Source of the DNA: Ypsolopha sequella
Lineage: Eukaryota > Arthropoda > Insecta > Lepidoptera > Ypsolophidae
Assembly (NCBI GenBank): GCA_934047225.1
Contig: OW203998.1
Location: 16,445,280-16,509,279, forward strand
Length of the DNA stretch: 64,000 bases
Reading direction: 5' to 3'
Part shown: positions 12,201 to 24,262 of the stretch, one piece after another
Position numbering within the stretch: the first letter of the stretch is position 1
How the letters are laid out: each line of letters opens with the position of its first letter
Notes under the pieces: generated by a model
Seen by the model: the letters and a program-made list of their open reading frames with translations, nothing else
Databases searched by the model: none
Told to the model about the DNA's origin: nothing
Position numbers and translations under genes: made by a program

Positions 12201-12999
12201 TGCCGAAAAAGAAGATAATGAAGTAGACGTCTGGTCTAGGCAACGGTTTTAAATTTAGATGCCTAACAGTTTTTTTCTGGGTGTGGCTCGGATTAGATTT
12301 TCTGCGTTTGCTAAATAATACTACTAATTTGGCAAGTTTTGCAAATCTATAAACGATTTAGGAGTTCTGAAGACGCTTGATAAACATTTGTCAACATTTC
12401 CAGCAATAATAATTGGCATTTGTCTAAGAAAACATCTCTCAGTATAGAATAATCAGAGTGGAGTAAATATTGTAACCTATAAATTTTTGTACTCGCTTGT
12501 TTATCTTTGCGTCCCGGATTTTCCGCAAGTTTGAGATCAATTTTGTTTATTGTAGCCCAAATATGTGACAATATTAAACATTTACCAAAACTCCCCTGAC
12601 CATCTTGATTCTTGAAAATCATTATCGCTAAAATAATAGACTACAGTCCAGATCGTGGCCTGGATCCATCTTACAATATTAAGCAGTCTCTGACTAAATC
12701 ACAGAGGCATCATTTTTGTTGGGTTTTTATCAGACCTTGCCATGTTTACTTACCTCATAATAATAGATTGCAGTAAAAGTTGATAAAAGTTGCATTCCCG
12801 GTGCCACCTCTGACCTTGAAGTAGAAATTCGATACGGAAACATAGTCATTAGCAGAGATCAATCCTTGGATTGGGATATCCTTGCGTTCTATTAGTGCAG
12901 ACATTGCAGTCTATTAGAGGTGACAATGGCACCAGCATTCCTAGAGCCACCTCTGACCTGATTACTTCGGTACAGGAGTACCGACTAGACGGCGTCGGG
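9214..12999. other. AT-rich unassigned stretch with one fold-back repeat
   Basis: No gene was recognised. Bases 10761-10920 form an imperfect inverted repeat: TAAAAATACAAC with GCTTGACGTTTC on the left is mirrored by GAAACGTCAAGC and GTTGTATTTTTA on the right. This is a probable 160-bp MITE. Bases 12646-12678 match the short repeat at 2038-2072. GTGCCACCTCTGACCT near 12810 recurs as GAGCCACCTCTGACCT near 12942. Confidence 0.4.
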
Positions 13000-13067
13000 T
13001 CAGGGAATTTGATTTATTTAGGTCATAGCAAACGCGCCGAGTTAATGCGTTGTTGATCATTAACTAG

Positions 13068-13132
13068 CTGTTAGTTTAGTTGGTAAAACGTCGGATTCTT
13101 AATCCTAAGACCCGAGTTAGAATCGTGCCGAT
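13068..13132 (+). repeat. tRNA-Lys-like SINE head (degenerate)
   Basis: TAGTTTAGTTGGTAAAACG resembles an A box. A 7-base loop TTCTTAA, closed by 4 of 5 anticodon-stem pairs, would present anticodon CTT (Lys). The B-box region, GAGTTAGAATC, is diverged and the T and acceptor stems do not pair. It is best read as a decayed tRNA-Lys-derived SINE head and not as a functional tRNA. Confidence 0.4.
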
Positions 13133-14185
13133 CAAGCCTATAATACACCAATGTGCTTTTCAGAATTTTTATTCATAGTATTTGTTCTCATACCATTTGC
13201 TCAGGTATCTTTAGAAGAACGGCGATAAGGCTCAGTCCCAATCACATTGGGAATTTAAAATCCTCGGCGAAAAGACGGTGTACGAGTGTTGACTGTTCAA
13301 GTACGTCGTGACGATACGTCTTTTTAACAAGCTTTGATGAATCTTGAAAAATCTATAACATATTTTGTCTGCAATTTCTCTGACACCAAGATTCACAATC
13401 AAAAGCCGCTTTCTTAATCATTCTTAATCAACGTCACATCAGATAAACTGCTTATTATGAACAAATTTCACCACTTTCAACGTGTTCCGTCAGCTATAAA
13501 AACTTAACATTATGAAATTCATTCACTATTTAAATACAAGTGCTTTTTTTTTTGAGTGCAAATACAAGACCTTGCATAAAATTCCATTTTAAATTGCATG
13601 CGGTGCAACTTTACGTACATATCTGTCCTCAAGAACTGTCAGCAATGTTAATAAAAAACGTTTATTCTTTAGTTCACGTGTGGCGTAAGGCTACATAACA
13701 GGTTGAAAGTTACAATTTACGAGAAGTACAGGCGAATATACTACTTATATCTACAGCAATAAAGCTTGGATACTGCTAAATTATACATATAGCTACAAAT
13801 GAAGATGCGAGTATTGTTGTTAATCCATCACAGTCTCGCTGTCAATAATTCACGGATGTTAATTTTGAAATCTTTTGAGTAAAACGTGGAAAGACAGCTA
13901 TTACTAACTACAGACCAGACAGTGGGACTGCCAGAATTATTATTCTTACTTCTAGAAACATCACATTACTTTATTTTACCCATTTTAGAGTGCATTGATG
14001 TAGAATCAAAAAGTAATATGAATACAGATCAAAGATCTGTTGATAATATACTAAATATTAATGGTAACAATACGAAAGATTTTGTAAAAATAGGCCATGT
14101 ACATTGAACTTAACTTATGAGTTGATTTGGCTGCAATAGTTAAGATTTCCAGGGCTGAATTAATTTATTTTTCTTTATTATACGT
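13133..14185. other. AT-rich stretch, nothing recognised
   Basis: A 73-codon frame from 13886 has no recognisable domain. I see no repeat partner elsewhere in the window. Confidence 0.35.
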
Positions 14186-14402
14186 AGATTTATTTACACA
14201 AAAGCTCGAACGGGTCGCCCTAGAAGAACGCATGCCGACCAAATTGGCGACATACTGAAGCAGGGCAAAGTCAAAAGTACCCGGAGTAGAAAAGCTTGTA
14301 TTACTAGATTGATGGATATGTAGGCGAAAGAGGTGTGTCAGGATCGTAGCAGATGTAATCTGTCTCTGGAGGACAGGCGTGAGTATATGTATGTATGTAT
14401 GT
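14186..14402 (+). pseudogene. Possible decayed LINE ORF2 C-terminus with (TATG)n tail
   Basis: In one plus-strand frame from about 14198 the translation reads ARTGRPRRTHADQIGD and continues with a basic segment before stops. This recalls the basic C-terminal end of insect LINE reverse transcriptases (GRP-R..W/H..). It is followed at 14386-14402 by a short TATG microsatellite that could mark a retroposon tail. There are no RT motifs, so the call rests on the short peptide alone. Confidence 0.35.
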
Positions 14403-17400
14403 GTATATCTCTTAGTTCAACAGGATCAACATCATTTTACATATAGGTATGTAAAGGAAAAGTCATGAATGTTGTTCCATCTCGCGTTATTAGTTTTGCG
14501 TAATGGTTCACATTAGCAGCAATTATATTAACATCCCAAATAACAATAATATTGTTGTAAAGTTGCCAAAATGTTACAACACGTGTTTAGTTCTGTATTT
14601 AAAATACATTTTCTCATTTATTGTCCTCAAAACCTTACTTTCAAGATTTAACTTTAACCTAAAATTGCTTTTTATTGAGTTTTAACCAAATATCTTGCAA
14701 CATGTTATTTCAAGCTATTAACAATGAGGTAACTTTCAGTTTATCATATTATTCGTTAAAGTATATAAGTATACCACTATATTTGCGCTTCTAAAAAATA
14801 GCTTTTATCTTGTAATTACATGTACTGAGTAATAACTTGAACTCATTATTTACTTGCAATTCCTTACCTATAAATTTGTATTTCATTACATGGTTGTTAT
14901 TTGTATTGGCGTCGATTGTATTTTCACGCGTTATTTCCATTATGTCGTATTCCTGTTTTGCAAATATATTTGTTTTCATCCAATACCATGAGAATGTAGC
15001 GTTTTTATTATTGTAAACCAAGTGTCCATATATAACGAAGAAAACCGACTTGGATAAGATTGTATGCGAGCAAAGTCAATATTTGCGATCTCACAAACGG
15101 GTCAGACGCCGTCGCCGGATCGGCCATTTGCAAGTTGGCAAATTTGTCCAGATAAAAATAATCTCTCAACAAGAAATATTAATTGTGATTAAGCGCTGGA
15201 ATAAAACTTGCAATCTTGATGGGAAAATTTACGAATCTTTTTATCCGTGTGCGAAAATCTACACCTCGATGAGCACTTAGATGTACCATAAATAATACAA
15301 GATTTTGATAACTTTATTAAGAAGTACTGTAGAAACCTGGGCAGTAACAGGATGAACAATTTACCCTCCTCTTTCTTCTTATATTGCTCATGGAGGATGA
15401 TCTGTGTATTTAGAATATTTTTCCAAAACAACAGAGAAAAAACAATAAAGACTGGTGAAATATAAGCAATGATGACCTCCAACTCCTATAAGGATCTTTA
15501 CGAAGAGGAGAAGTATGGCTTCGGCATTTAGTCAATTACAGTCTCTGTGCCGAATAATGTGAGTTATGAGAACTCAAATCAGAGCGTAGGTGTTGATTTG
15601 TCCGAGTGCCGTCCTTCAACCACTCAAGCGTCGCCCAAATGAGTCTTAAACAAACAGTAGCCTATTCTACAGTATTCGTTAATGCGCATGTCGAAATCAA
15701 GTTTCCGACAATATGGATAACTCCATAGCCATCAGATTGACCTTCTGTCGACACTCGAAACAAAACTCCTAAAGTGTTAATTTATTATTCTACTAAACTC
15801 ACGATTTCCGCCCTTTGCCTTGCCTTGTAGGAAGTGATTAACTGCTGGAGATTCAATAAAAAAGAATAACAAAAGTTCGTAATAATTGCTGTGGCAATCG
15901 CAGTAACGCCTACCGAAATCAGAAGTGCGAAGGTAACTTGGACTCTATCAATGTATTGTCATGATTTGTTTTTGTCTATATGTGTAGCATCTCGAGCTAC
16001 CTACATTACAATAAGGAAACTTAGTTTCCATATGCAGGGAAGATGCAATCTTAAGTTTCATGTAGCAAAATTAAATTTAGCACAACCGAAGCCAAATGTG
16101 TTTCTGTTTGTTTTCCAATCAGCAACAGTTAAATGTGAAGGTTCATTATGCATTAGTGTACATATTACACGTGCTATAGGTATGTAGGTAGCTGTGTCAG
16201 TGTGTGAGTATAGAGGTGTTAAAAAACAAACGTGATAATTAGCATTCATTCAGATGTGAGAAGGCTGGTTAAAATGTCGCTTCTTATCACGGATGTGTGC
16301 GTTATGGAGACTTGACATGATTCAAAGGTTTTGAGGAAACTACGACTCATATATACATACCTACCACCTTTTGATAGAACTAGAGTCAAACTATTATACT
16401 CTGTGGTCAACGCCAAATCATGTAAATTTTGTCAAATCAGACAGGACAATGTCTCGTAAAGCTTAAGTTGTTGCTCGAAAAACTTACATACAATACTAAA
16501 CTAACAGACTTGTATTATATTTTGTAACAGTTATGTAATTTATGCAGCATTGACTTATTGTTACGTTACCTAAAACTTCTAACGCTTATAGAATACGGTC
16601 AAGTGCATTTGGTTTATTCATTCATACAACATTTAATTTAAGGTTTTTCTATAAATAACTCAAATCTATTCACAATTCTTTGACAATGCTTGCAGTATTT
16701 TACCGAGCAAACTATAAAATGAAACGTGCGTCACAATTTTAACAGCTCCATATAAATTCGTATAATTTGTCTTGGCCAGCGACTTTTTCCTTGAACTCTG
16801 TCCCACCCATTATAGTATATCTGAATGAACAGTTTGGTGTCGCTTTCGTCCTAATAGCCTTTAAGCCTAGAATAAACCTAAAGACGCGATTTTTCTGATA
16901 GAGGAAAATAGGTTTTGCATTCTTTTTAAGTCGTGATCCTGACAAAACGATTTTTCTTATTCAATGTCTTTAGGGGACTTTTCTTAAATAGTGTTGTGTT
17001 TTAATATGTTGGGCTATTCATTAAATTTTTATTCGATTCTGCAAAATTTTGTCAAAACAATTATAATTTAAAGACTGCTGGTAGCCGTTGGCAACATCTA
17101 CATTGGTGGCTTTAAAAACGGTCGCGCACGAGCGTGGGCGATCGAGGACTCCCATTCATGAAATTACTGGTTTTTGTATACATATATTATTATATTACAT
17201 ACGTGCGACTGTATAAAAAGTTGGGACTGGTTAGCGCTTTGGGATGGTGAAAAAGGTTTTGCAGGGTTTTGGAGAAATCTGAGAAATATAATGTATTGAA
17301 GAAAAAATTAACTTCCCCCACAATTCATGTTTAGGCTTTTCTTATGTCAAGGCCACTAAATAACATATTAAGTGCTATGTTTTAAATGAAATATGAAATA

Positions 17401-17422
17401 TTATTGTTGAATGATTGTCTAA
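14403..17422. other. AT-rich unassigned stretch
   Basis: About 3 kb without a recognisable gene, RNA or repeat pair. Several 60-100 codon frames occur on both strands at the density expected of AT-rich noncoding DNA and overlap each other. Confidence 0.4.
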
Positions 17423-17978
17423 AGTAGAGCCACTGAGTGATGGCACTTATGACAGCTGCATTTAGTGATGAGGTACATTTCAAATTTCGGTTAAAAATAA
17501 AAATCAAGTGTGAGTTTACTCAACATTAGACACGTCATTCAACATTCAACATAATGATACAAAAGGAAAATGTGCCAAAACCAGTGGCGTAGCTATCGGA
17601 GGGCTATGCGGTGTAGTGCCCCGGGGCCCCCAAGAGATGTTTAAACACATAAATCGAAAAAAGTATTTTACTATTATTTATTTTCGTTTAGTTTAACTTC
17701 GTCATTGTTTTGTTTTTAATTAAATATTATTGCGTAACTTGGCGACCTCAAACACGACCTATAAAAAATGAGAAACTTAAAAAAAAAAATCTTTGTTTTT
17801 ATATGAATTCTATTGCACAATAAAGCAACATTCAAATAGAAAAATAATAACCGAAACAAGTAGTACATCACTATCAACAATGAAGTATTACATTTTTTAA
17901 TTCACACTTGCTTATACATAATTACGATACTTTCTAGGCATTTAAACGTCATAGGCGCCATCACTCAGTGGCTTTACT
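17423..17978. mobile_element. Non-autonomous DNA transposon with about 33-bp TIRs
   Basis: Left end AGTAGAGCCACTGAGTGATG (17423 onward) is mirrored by the complement of 17946-17978, AGTAAAGCCACTGAGTGATG. Agreement continues for about 30 bp with few mismatches. The 556-bp interior has no transposase. At about 17583 the interior contains CAGTGGCGTAGCTATCGG, which looks like one end of a second, nested hAT-like element. I could not define a TSD. Confidence 0.6.
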
Positions 17979-19129
17979 GTAATAGGTGCAAGGCTTTCAG
18001 AAGACGTTATATCCTTTTGGCAATGGCATATAAAGAAAGACTTACCGGTAATGTTGAGCTGATGATGTTTGATGATTTTTATTTGAAATTTAATATTTAA
18101 GCTTTGTAAATTTCAGTCAGTCCCTAGATTTTGTCACCGTGAGAAAGATTAGGACAATTCTCTCAAATGTTATTGAAAATAGTACCAAAATAAATATGCA
18201 CAATGATATTTGTTTATTTAGATGACATTCTGCTTCTTCAATTGTTTTCATTTGAGGAATGCTAGCTACTGGCTAGTGCTATTCGAGGTAGGTATGTCTG
18301 AGATTCTGACGATTGTATTTTTTTTTTATTATCAATGATTATTCTGTTGGGTGATACTTTGTTGCGCAAAGTCTTTTTAAGTTGTAATTTAATCCATGTA
18401 AGGTTTTTTGTATTTGTTAAGAAGATGGCATACTCTAGCAACTTTTTTTATTACCCGTCCAGCGCAATAAGTCTAATGGCAAAGACCTTATTTACTTTTC
18501 ATAGAGGCGATTATATGTTGGCTCTTTGGCCTCTTTTTCTTAGACGCGTAATACTAGTGATCACGCAGCGAAACAACAAATTGGTGTGTTTTTAGCTAAT
18601 ACTGAAATATTTTGTAGGGAAAAAATATTGAATTTAGGTGATATACCTTCATATTTCTATTACCTATTTTATGAAAAAAAATCAAGTTGACCGCGTTTTT
18701 CAAGCGAACGTTTGAAAACAAAAAAAAGAGGGTGCAAAACATTTTTTTTTTTTGACAAAAGTATAAATCTTAGTACATTGTTTATACGTAAGATCCCTAG
18801 AGAAAAGATTAATAAACCAAATATATTTTTTTCAATACAAGGAGAGTCCGAATTTCTTCAAACGAATCCTAGATAGACTGGAGTTGGTCATGCTCTAGGC
18901 TCAGGTACAGTCTTAATGTTACTCGCAGCGTTTAAAACATTCAACAAATAGGTAGCTCGGTTTCGTGAACAATTGTTGCTAGTTAAATATTGTACGGCTA
19001 TTAAATATTATTTATATCCTATGGCATTGTTCAAACACCGTCGTCGACGCTGCGGCGACCGCAATCGGAGTGCATTTTTGGTCTTCAATTGTAATTTTTA
19101 TTAATATAGTTAAATGTATTTTGCATATA
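17979..19129. other. AT-rich stretch, nothing recognised
   Basis: No coding, RNA or paired-repeat signal recognised. Confidence 0.35.
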
Positions 19130-19280
19130 AACAACACATTTAATATAGGGTGATAGGGATCACCACCTTTCTCGTTGGGAAGTATTAATCGTCGGTGAAA
19201 CATGATTGAATGAGTGTGGACTTTGACTTTCATTTCACAGTCCATACACGGAAACACCTGTGATACCCTCTCGGGGATGA
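19130..19280 (+). mobile_element. SINE body fragment related to 7235-7445
   Basis: The reverse complement contains GGTGTTTCCGTGTATGGACT and ATGTTTCACCGACGATTA, aligned in order with the plus-strand body at 7250-7340. The fragment therefore lies in the opposite orientation to that copy. No A or B box is retained. Confidence 0.55.
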
Positions 19281-20160
19281 ACGTCGTGATGAAAAATCAT
19301 TTAATACCTATTAGAAATTTTGTATTCATGCATAAATCCTCACATTATATTTATTCGTTATTAGCATGAAAGCAGCTGCTGCAGGTGTTAAAGGTAAATA
19401 AATAAATAATGACAATTACAAACTGTAGAAAAGTTATTTAATTTATGTTAATGACAACAATTCAGTGGTTTTACGAGCGTAAGAATACATTAATGTTTTT
19501 AATTGTTATTTTATTTAACATATTGTGTATCAAAGAAGTTTCAATTAATCACCTGATATTGAAGAAATACCATATATTGCATGTTGGATTATTCTGAGAA
19601 GAGAAGTGTAGTTATATTTCTAGGTATGTACGTGACTTTGATATGTAGAGCTAGTCTATGGTAGGGGAACTACCTGCATAACTCCCTAGCTGAACAGACA
19701 GAATTCGGCAACCGCCACTAAATATAAACATAGCCAGTAGGTAACTGCTGTATAGGTAACATACAAACTTGAAAATCGACATGAAGTGTGAATTAGAATA
19801 ACAAGTAGGAAAATCTATGTTTGTAAATTGTATGTAATGGACCGACAAACAAAAGTAGGTAGGTATAAGTGACAGCTTCTGTTGAAGAAAAACACATGGA
19901 CGAAATGAAATGAAGGATTATTCGAACCGATCTGAAAACTTTTCATGCGTTTTTCATATAACATCGCGATGAAAAGTAGCAGATGTTAGTTTCGCATGTA
20001 AAATGTAGAGACGGATAGAATAAGACGAATGAATTTAAATATTTAAGAGATTGAAGCTTGAGATGAAGAAGCGGATTAGCATAAAAGAAAAATAAAACGA
20101 GCAAAGCTTTAGCAAAGAATACTATAAAAAAGCAAAAAGTTATTTTAATTTCCATACCTC
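19281..20160. other. AT-rich stretch, nothing recognised
   Basis: No coding, RNA or paired-repeat signal recognised. Confidence 0.35.
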
Positions 20161-20790
20161 AACGTCTACACGAATGTTTGCCCAAATGGGCCGCTCTGAT
20201 GCCGTCTTCCAATCCAAGGTCTGGAAGGGAGATCAGCCGTTGAAGGACTAAAGGTCGGGAGCTGGGTCGCATCAGGACCGTCTTTCACAAGCACTTCCTC
20301 ACGTCCTACCGAAACATAGCTCTCACAAACCTTTTTGTAACACAGACACGGTTTGCAAAATTTATTCATCGCATCCGCTGAAAACACAAAGTTTTTACGA
20401 GCTGCACCGAAAGCACGCTCGACTGAGAGATAAGGCCTCGAATGTTTACTTTATTGCCGGCACAAATTAGCACCAATAAACTGTAGAAAACACTATTAGA
20501 ACGCTATAGCCACTTAGATTTTAGCCGCCGGAAAACTCTTAGGTCGAATTTAGTAAGCACGTGAGCGGTCGCGCGCGCTTGCTTCTACACCGCGCGGTAA
20601 ACAGTCAATCTACCAACTAACAACACATGCACACAGCGACATCTACACACCGTGCACGCCTTCCACGCACACATGTATACATACACCGGCGCGCGCATTC
20701 TCACACTGCGCCTTAAAATAGACATCGCGTCATTCTCCACCAATCGAAACGCTACAATATCACGCGATCCAAAACGCTATTGGTTCGATA
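20160..20790 (-). promoter_or_regulatory. Candidate CpG-rich promoter and first exon, minus strand
   Basis: Bases 20540-20790 are CpG- and GC-rich (GGTCGCGCGCGCTTGC, CACCGGCGCGCGCATTC), unlike the surrounding AT-rich DNA. On the plus strand, one CCAAT (near 20740) and two ATTGG elements (near 20780 and 20811) cluster at the upstream side. Reading the minus strand, the following 400 bases stay GC-balanced and contain a 73-codon frame (20387 to 20166) whose second methionine begins MNKFCKPCLCYKKVC. After its stop comes GAG followed by GTATGG, a usable splice donor, near 20158. An alternative donor, AAG followed by GTTTGT, lies inside the frame. I do not recognise the peptide, and coding status is unresolved. 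The composition and CCAAT cluster fit a transcription start region. Confidence 0.4.
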
Positions 20791-21298
20791 CCCCTTGATG
20801 GATTGGCTCCGGCTAGACTGTTCAATTTGCGATTAACTACAATTTTTGATAAAGCCTACTGATATGAAATTGTAAAATAAGTTTAGATAAAAGGTGTGTT
20901 TTCATTTTAAAATCGATTAAAGGATGCCAGATAAAACTATTTCCTTTTAGTAACCAAAGAAACAATGTACACGCGGAAAGAATACTGCGCGCGTTTTTTG
21001 ATGTTGCCTTGATTGAAATTGGACTCTAACTATGGATAATAGCGTTTAAATTTGTAGACTTAAATTTCGAAGTTTTAATAAAAAAAACGCGTGTGTATTG
21101 GTAGAATTGTTAATTGTTTATGTTTATGAGGACCGGCGGCGGTGGCGATTCTGGTTTGTTCGTAGATTGTTGCTTGGAAATACGTTAAGGTCTTAGCTAA
21201 ATTTCAATACTTTTCCCAAATTACATTACTTATAAATCTTAAATTAATAATAACTTGAAAATGATGGACTTTAAAATTATCTTTTGATTATTTTACTA
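20791..21298. other. AT-rich stretch, nothing recognised
   Basis: Sequence flanking the CpG-rich island on its presumed upstream side. No further element is recognised. Confidence 0.35.
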
Positions 21299-21510
21299 CT
21301 TAAGGAGCAGGTAGCCCAATGACTTTGAGTCGACCTGTGTCGGTACAAAAGCTTAACTTTGAACAATATTTTCATAAATTTGCTACGCGAGAATTCTTTC
21401 CTAAAACGAAGTGGTTCTTTATAGTTTAACTAACAATAATGTATTTTTTTCATAATTTTTAAACATACAGTTCAAGAGAAATAACTTTATCAATAGAGTA
21501 ATTCAGGTAA
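21299..21510 (+). repeat. Fragment of the TTAAGGGGCAGG composite repeat
   Basis: CTTAAGGAGCAGGTAGCC at the left and TATAGTTTAACTAACAATA plus TAATTTTTAAACAT further on match the order seen at 7454-7740, with an internal gap. The right half of that repeat is absent. Confidence 0.5.
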
Positions 21511-21715
21511 ACATTTTTTTTTTCGATCACTCGCTTCTGGCTTTATGATAAGTAAACTTATGTTGGTAACAGTCTAACAGAAAACATTGAGATAGGATGA
21601 AGGCCGAAAAGAAATATCTACACGAAAAATAGACGAAAATTAAAAATTAACTGGCTCAATAGTGCTATGCATAGGATTTTATGGCGCGTGAATTGGTTGT
21701 GTCCAAAATTGGAAC

Positions 21716-22575
21716 TAACGCCGCTGCGTATATGGAAACCCTTCCAGTATTCAGAACCCCAGTAATTCCGAGCTGCGGGAGGGTTTACTAGCATTAATTC
21801 ACAGAAAGTTACCTTAAACCATTCCAGTATTCAGAGTCACGAACGATCTGGATTCGGGTATTGTTTCCGGTATAGTGATCAAGACTTGATAACTAAAAAG
21901 CTTCCTCTACTCAGATCCCTAGAAAGCGTAAAAGTACTTGATCTGATACGCGGGAGGGATTTCTGCGCTATGCTCCCCGATCTCAGATCGCAAACGGCAC
22001 GTGCAAAGAGAGAGAGAGAGAGAGAGAGCGATATCATACGGATCTATATGTTGTTTGTTTTGATTTAAATTAGTTCCGTTACCACTTTGTCATGAAAACA
22101 ATTATTTTAAAACCGCATCTCTACCGGGAAACCTGCTAAAAAGATGCATTAATTATTTTAAAACAATAATGACATTCTATACCATGTCGTTGAAAAACAA
22201 GCAAGAATGTGCCTAACGCTCGACAATTTTGTTGTTAATAACTTGTTGATTCGCCTAATGTTAATTTTTTTATGATTACACTGTCATAAGTTTTTATTAC
22301 ATTATCTTTATTATGCAATTCAAATTTAATTTAATTTAATCTTCGCTCATTTACATAAAAGTCCTTACCGAGCGTATTCTGTTAAACCTATAAGCCAAAT
22401 TTTACACTGAGTAGCGGTAGGAATTCATATCCATAACGCTAGTACTGCGTTTGTAATGCCTCCCGCATTACAGAACTAAAATCAAACTGAGCGTTCAATT
22501 GCTTAAAGGCTCCCGCAGCTCAGCTGTACTGGGGTTCTGAATACAGGAAGGGTTTCCATAAACGCAACGCCGCTA
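21716..22575. repeat. Widely spaced inverted repeat (about 55-bp arms)
   Basis: TATGGAAACCCTTCCAGTAT, TCAGAACCCCAGTA and GAGCTGCGGGAG at 21730-21780 are mirrored, in inverted order, by CTCCCGCAGCTCAG, TACTGGGGTTCTGA and GGAAGGGTTTCCATAA at 22510-22562. The arms could be TIRs of an 860-bp non-autonomous element. A (GA)n microsatellite lies inside at 22007-22028. No transposase frame is present. Confidence 0.55.
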
Positions 22576-23929
22576 CCATACTTCTTGTTCACAGCTGCAC
22601 CCCCCTGTCACTATTATCCACGCACGCATTAGATCCTTGTAGCACTGTAAATTAGTCAAAATTGTATGACTGTTACGATTTAGTGTCTAATGATTGTACA
22701 CGACGCTGCTTAGATGATTTTAAGACATTAGACGACATAAGATAATTACAATAACTTGTAAATAGTAGCTATAAGATAAATAAATATTCGTTGTGTGTCT
22801 GTCGTTTCATTTGGGTCGCAAAATAAATATAAATGCTTAGGTAGCGGCCCAAAAGTTAAGTAAATAGCTGAAAACTGTAAATAACAAGCATAACTAAGAA
22901 TAGTAAATAATACAGTCCATTGTAAATAAGAGACAACTAGGTAAATAAAGGATAGGCTATCCCACACACTGATTGGTCGACAAGTAACAAATGCGTCAAC
23001 TAGCACTACTTAACAGTGCAGATATTGGGATATTAATACGCTCTCTCTCTCAAGCAAAATTCAGTTTTCGCAGACAACTTTAAAGGTATTAATTACCTAA
23101 AATTTTCAAAAAATTTAAATGTAATTTTCAAGAATATGTTTTAGTGTTCTGAAGGGCCAAAAACGCAATTGCGATAACTTTCCTTGACAGAAAACAAATA
23201 CAAAAATTGTCTCGAAAGTGAGGAAAAACAGCTTTTTAGTCTGCGTTTTTGAGGATAGCGCCACGAAATTTTTCATCAGTATTTGTTACAGTTGTGACAG
23301 GAATTATTTTTAATTACAAGTCCTAATGTAGCCGCAAATTTTAAAATAACTGTAGTATTGCGTGCGCAGTAATTTATTAGAGCAGGATAGACAAATCAAA
23401 ACAAAAGCGTTGGTGCGGGACGGAAGTTTAGCTTGATACTGGCACACCCCCGACACTTCATAGTCACGGCTCAAGTTATTTACCTACACTCTCACGCGCG
23501 CATCTGGCTTGTCCGCACACGCTTGTGTGTGTGCGTGAGCTAGTCTAGGGCTGGCAACAAGCGTGTGAGCGTCGTCGATAGAGAGGGACAACATTTATAG
23601 TCAGCAACATATATGATTCTCTTCCTAAATTTTAGCGTGGTTAATCCCTAGGTCCTAGTTCTGGTTCCCCAGACTGGTCACGTCACGACACAAATCCTTT
23701 CAGAGGAGTCAAAGGTGTTTTTTACGTACACAAAAGAAAATGGCTTAGTTCACCGGAAGGAAGGAAATTTGAAAAATCTCCGTTCTTTATTGGTTGCTCC
23801 GTTTTCTAGGCATTCATATATACCACAATAACGAACCATATTGATTAAAAATCACTATCGTAATACGTAAAACAAAACAATATTTATACTTGCGATTGTC
23901 GCCACTTGATGAAACATAAAAAGCATCTC
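22576..23929. other. AT-rich stretch with a CpG/GT-rich patch at 23.4-23.6 kb
   Basis: Bases about 23480-23580 contain CTCACGCGCGCATC and an inverted pair CGCACACGCTTGTGTG / CAAGCGTGTGAGCG. This may be upstream regulatory DNA of the candidate exon at 24.04 kb, or a decayed repeat. No frame was recognised. Confidence 0.35.
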
Positions 23930-24018
23930 GATTTTGAACACAAACACTTCTACTATTTGTTTCATAACATAAAATAAATGTTATGAAACAAATAGTACAA
24001 GTGTTTGTGTTCAAAATC
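23930..24018. repeat. Hairpin with 40-bp arms
   Basis: GATTTTGAACACAAACACTT (23930 onward) through TTTCATAACA is the reverse complement of the sequence ending at 24018. There is one mismatch in 40 and a 9-base loop. It lies directly beside the CpG-rich candidate exon. Confidence 0.8.
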
Positions 24019-24035
24019 AACAAAACAAAACAAAA

Positions 24036-24139
24036 TACGCGCGCAGCGAACGAGTGCTACTCGAGCTCTGCCTGCCTCCAGATTTGCCACTAACTTGCGG
24101 GGGACCGCGGGGACGTTAAATTCGCGCGGGGAGGTGAGT
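24036..24139 (+). promoter_or_regulatory. Candidate noncoding first exon ending in a splice donor
   Basis: The stretch 24040-24133 is strongly GC/CpG-rich (ACGCGCGCAGCGAACGAG, GGGGGACCGCGGGGACG, TTCGCGCGGGGAG) within AT-rich surroundings. It ends in GAG followed by GTGAGTG at 24134, a near-ideal 5' splice site. A GC-rich leader abutting a strong donor is the usual look of an untranslated first exon. There is no in-frame coding evidence, and the partner acceptor is not identifiable here. If real, the gene would run rightward, with the rest of the window possibly its first intron. Confidence 0.4.
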
Positions 24140-24201
24140 GTCGCTTCTTTACGTAGTAATACTTTATATTCTCTGATACTGGGCCTTAAGCAAAATCATT
24201 G

Positions 24202-24262
24202 CGGTGTAGAAACGCAGAAGAAAAGTTAAACTGGATGTGAAGAGCTCTGAACTGGGCTTTAT
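24202..24262 (-). repeat. Diverged fragment of the 25-kb SINE
   Basis: TGTAGAAACGCAGAAG followed by CTGGATGTGAAGAGCTCTGA closely resembles the tail-side body of the SINE at 25.25-25.31 kb. The match stops before the tRNA-like head. Confidence 0.6.

Noticed and set aside
13886..14107. 73-codon frame as a possible small protein
   Set aside because: No domain, signal peptide or conserved motif, and no splice or promoter context in AT-rich DNA.
14386..14402. TATG run as a satellite array
   Set aside because: Only about four units; a short microsatellite, perhaps a retroposon tail.
22007..22028. CRISPR-like or regulatory repeat
   Set aside because: It is a plain (GA)n microsatellite. No CRISPR arrays are expected in eukaryotic nuclear DNA and none was seen.
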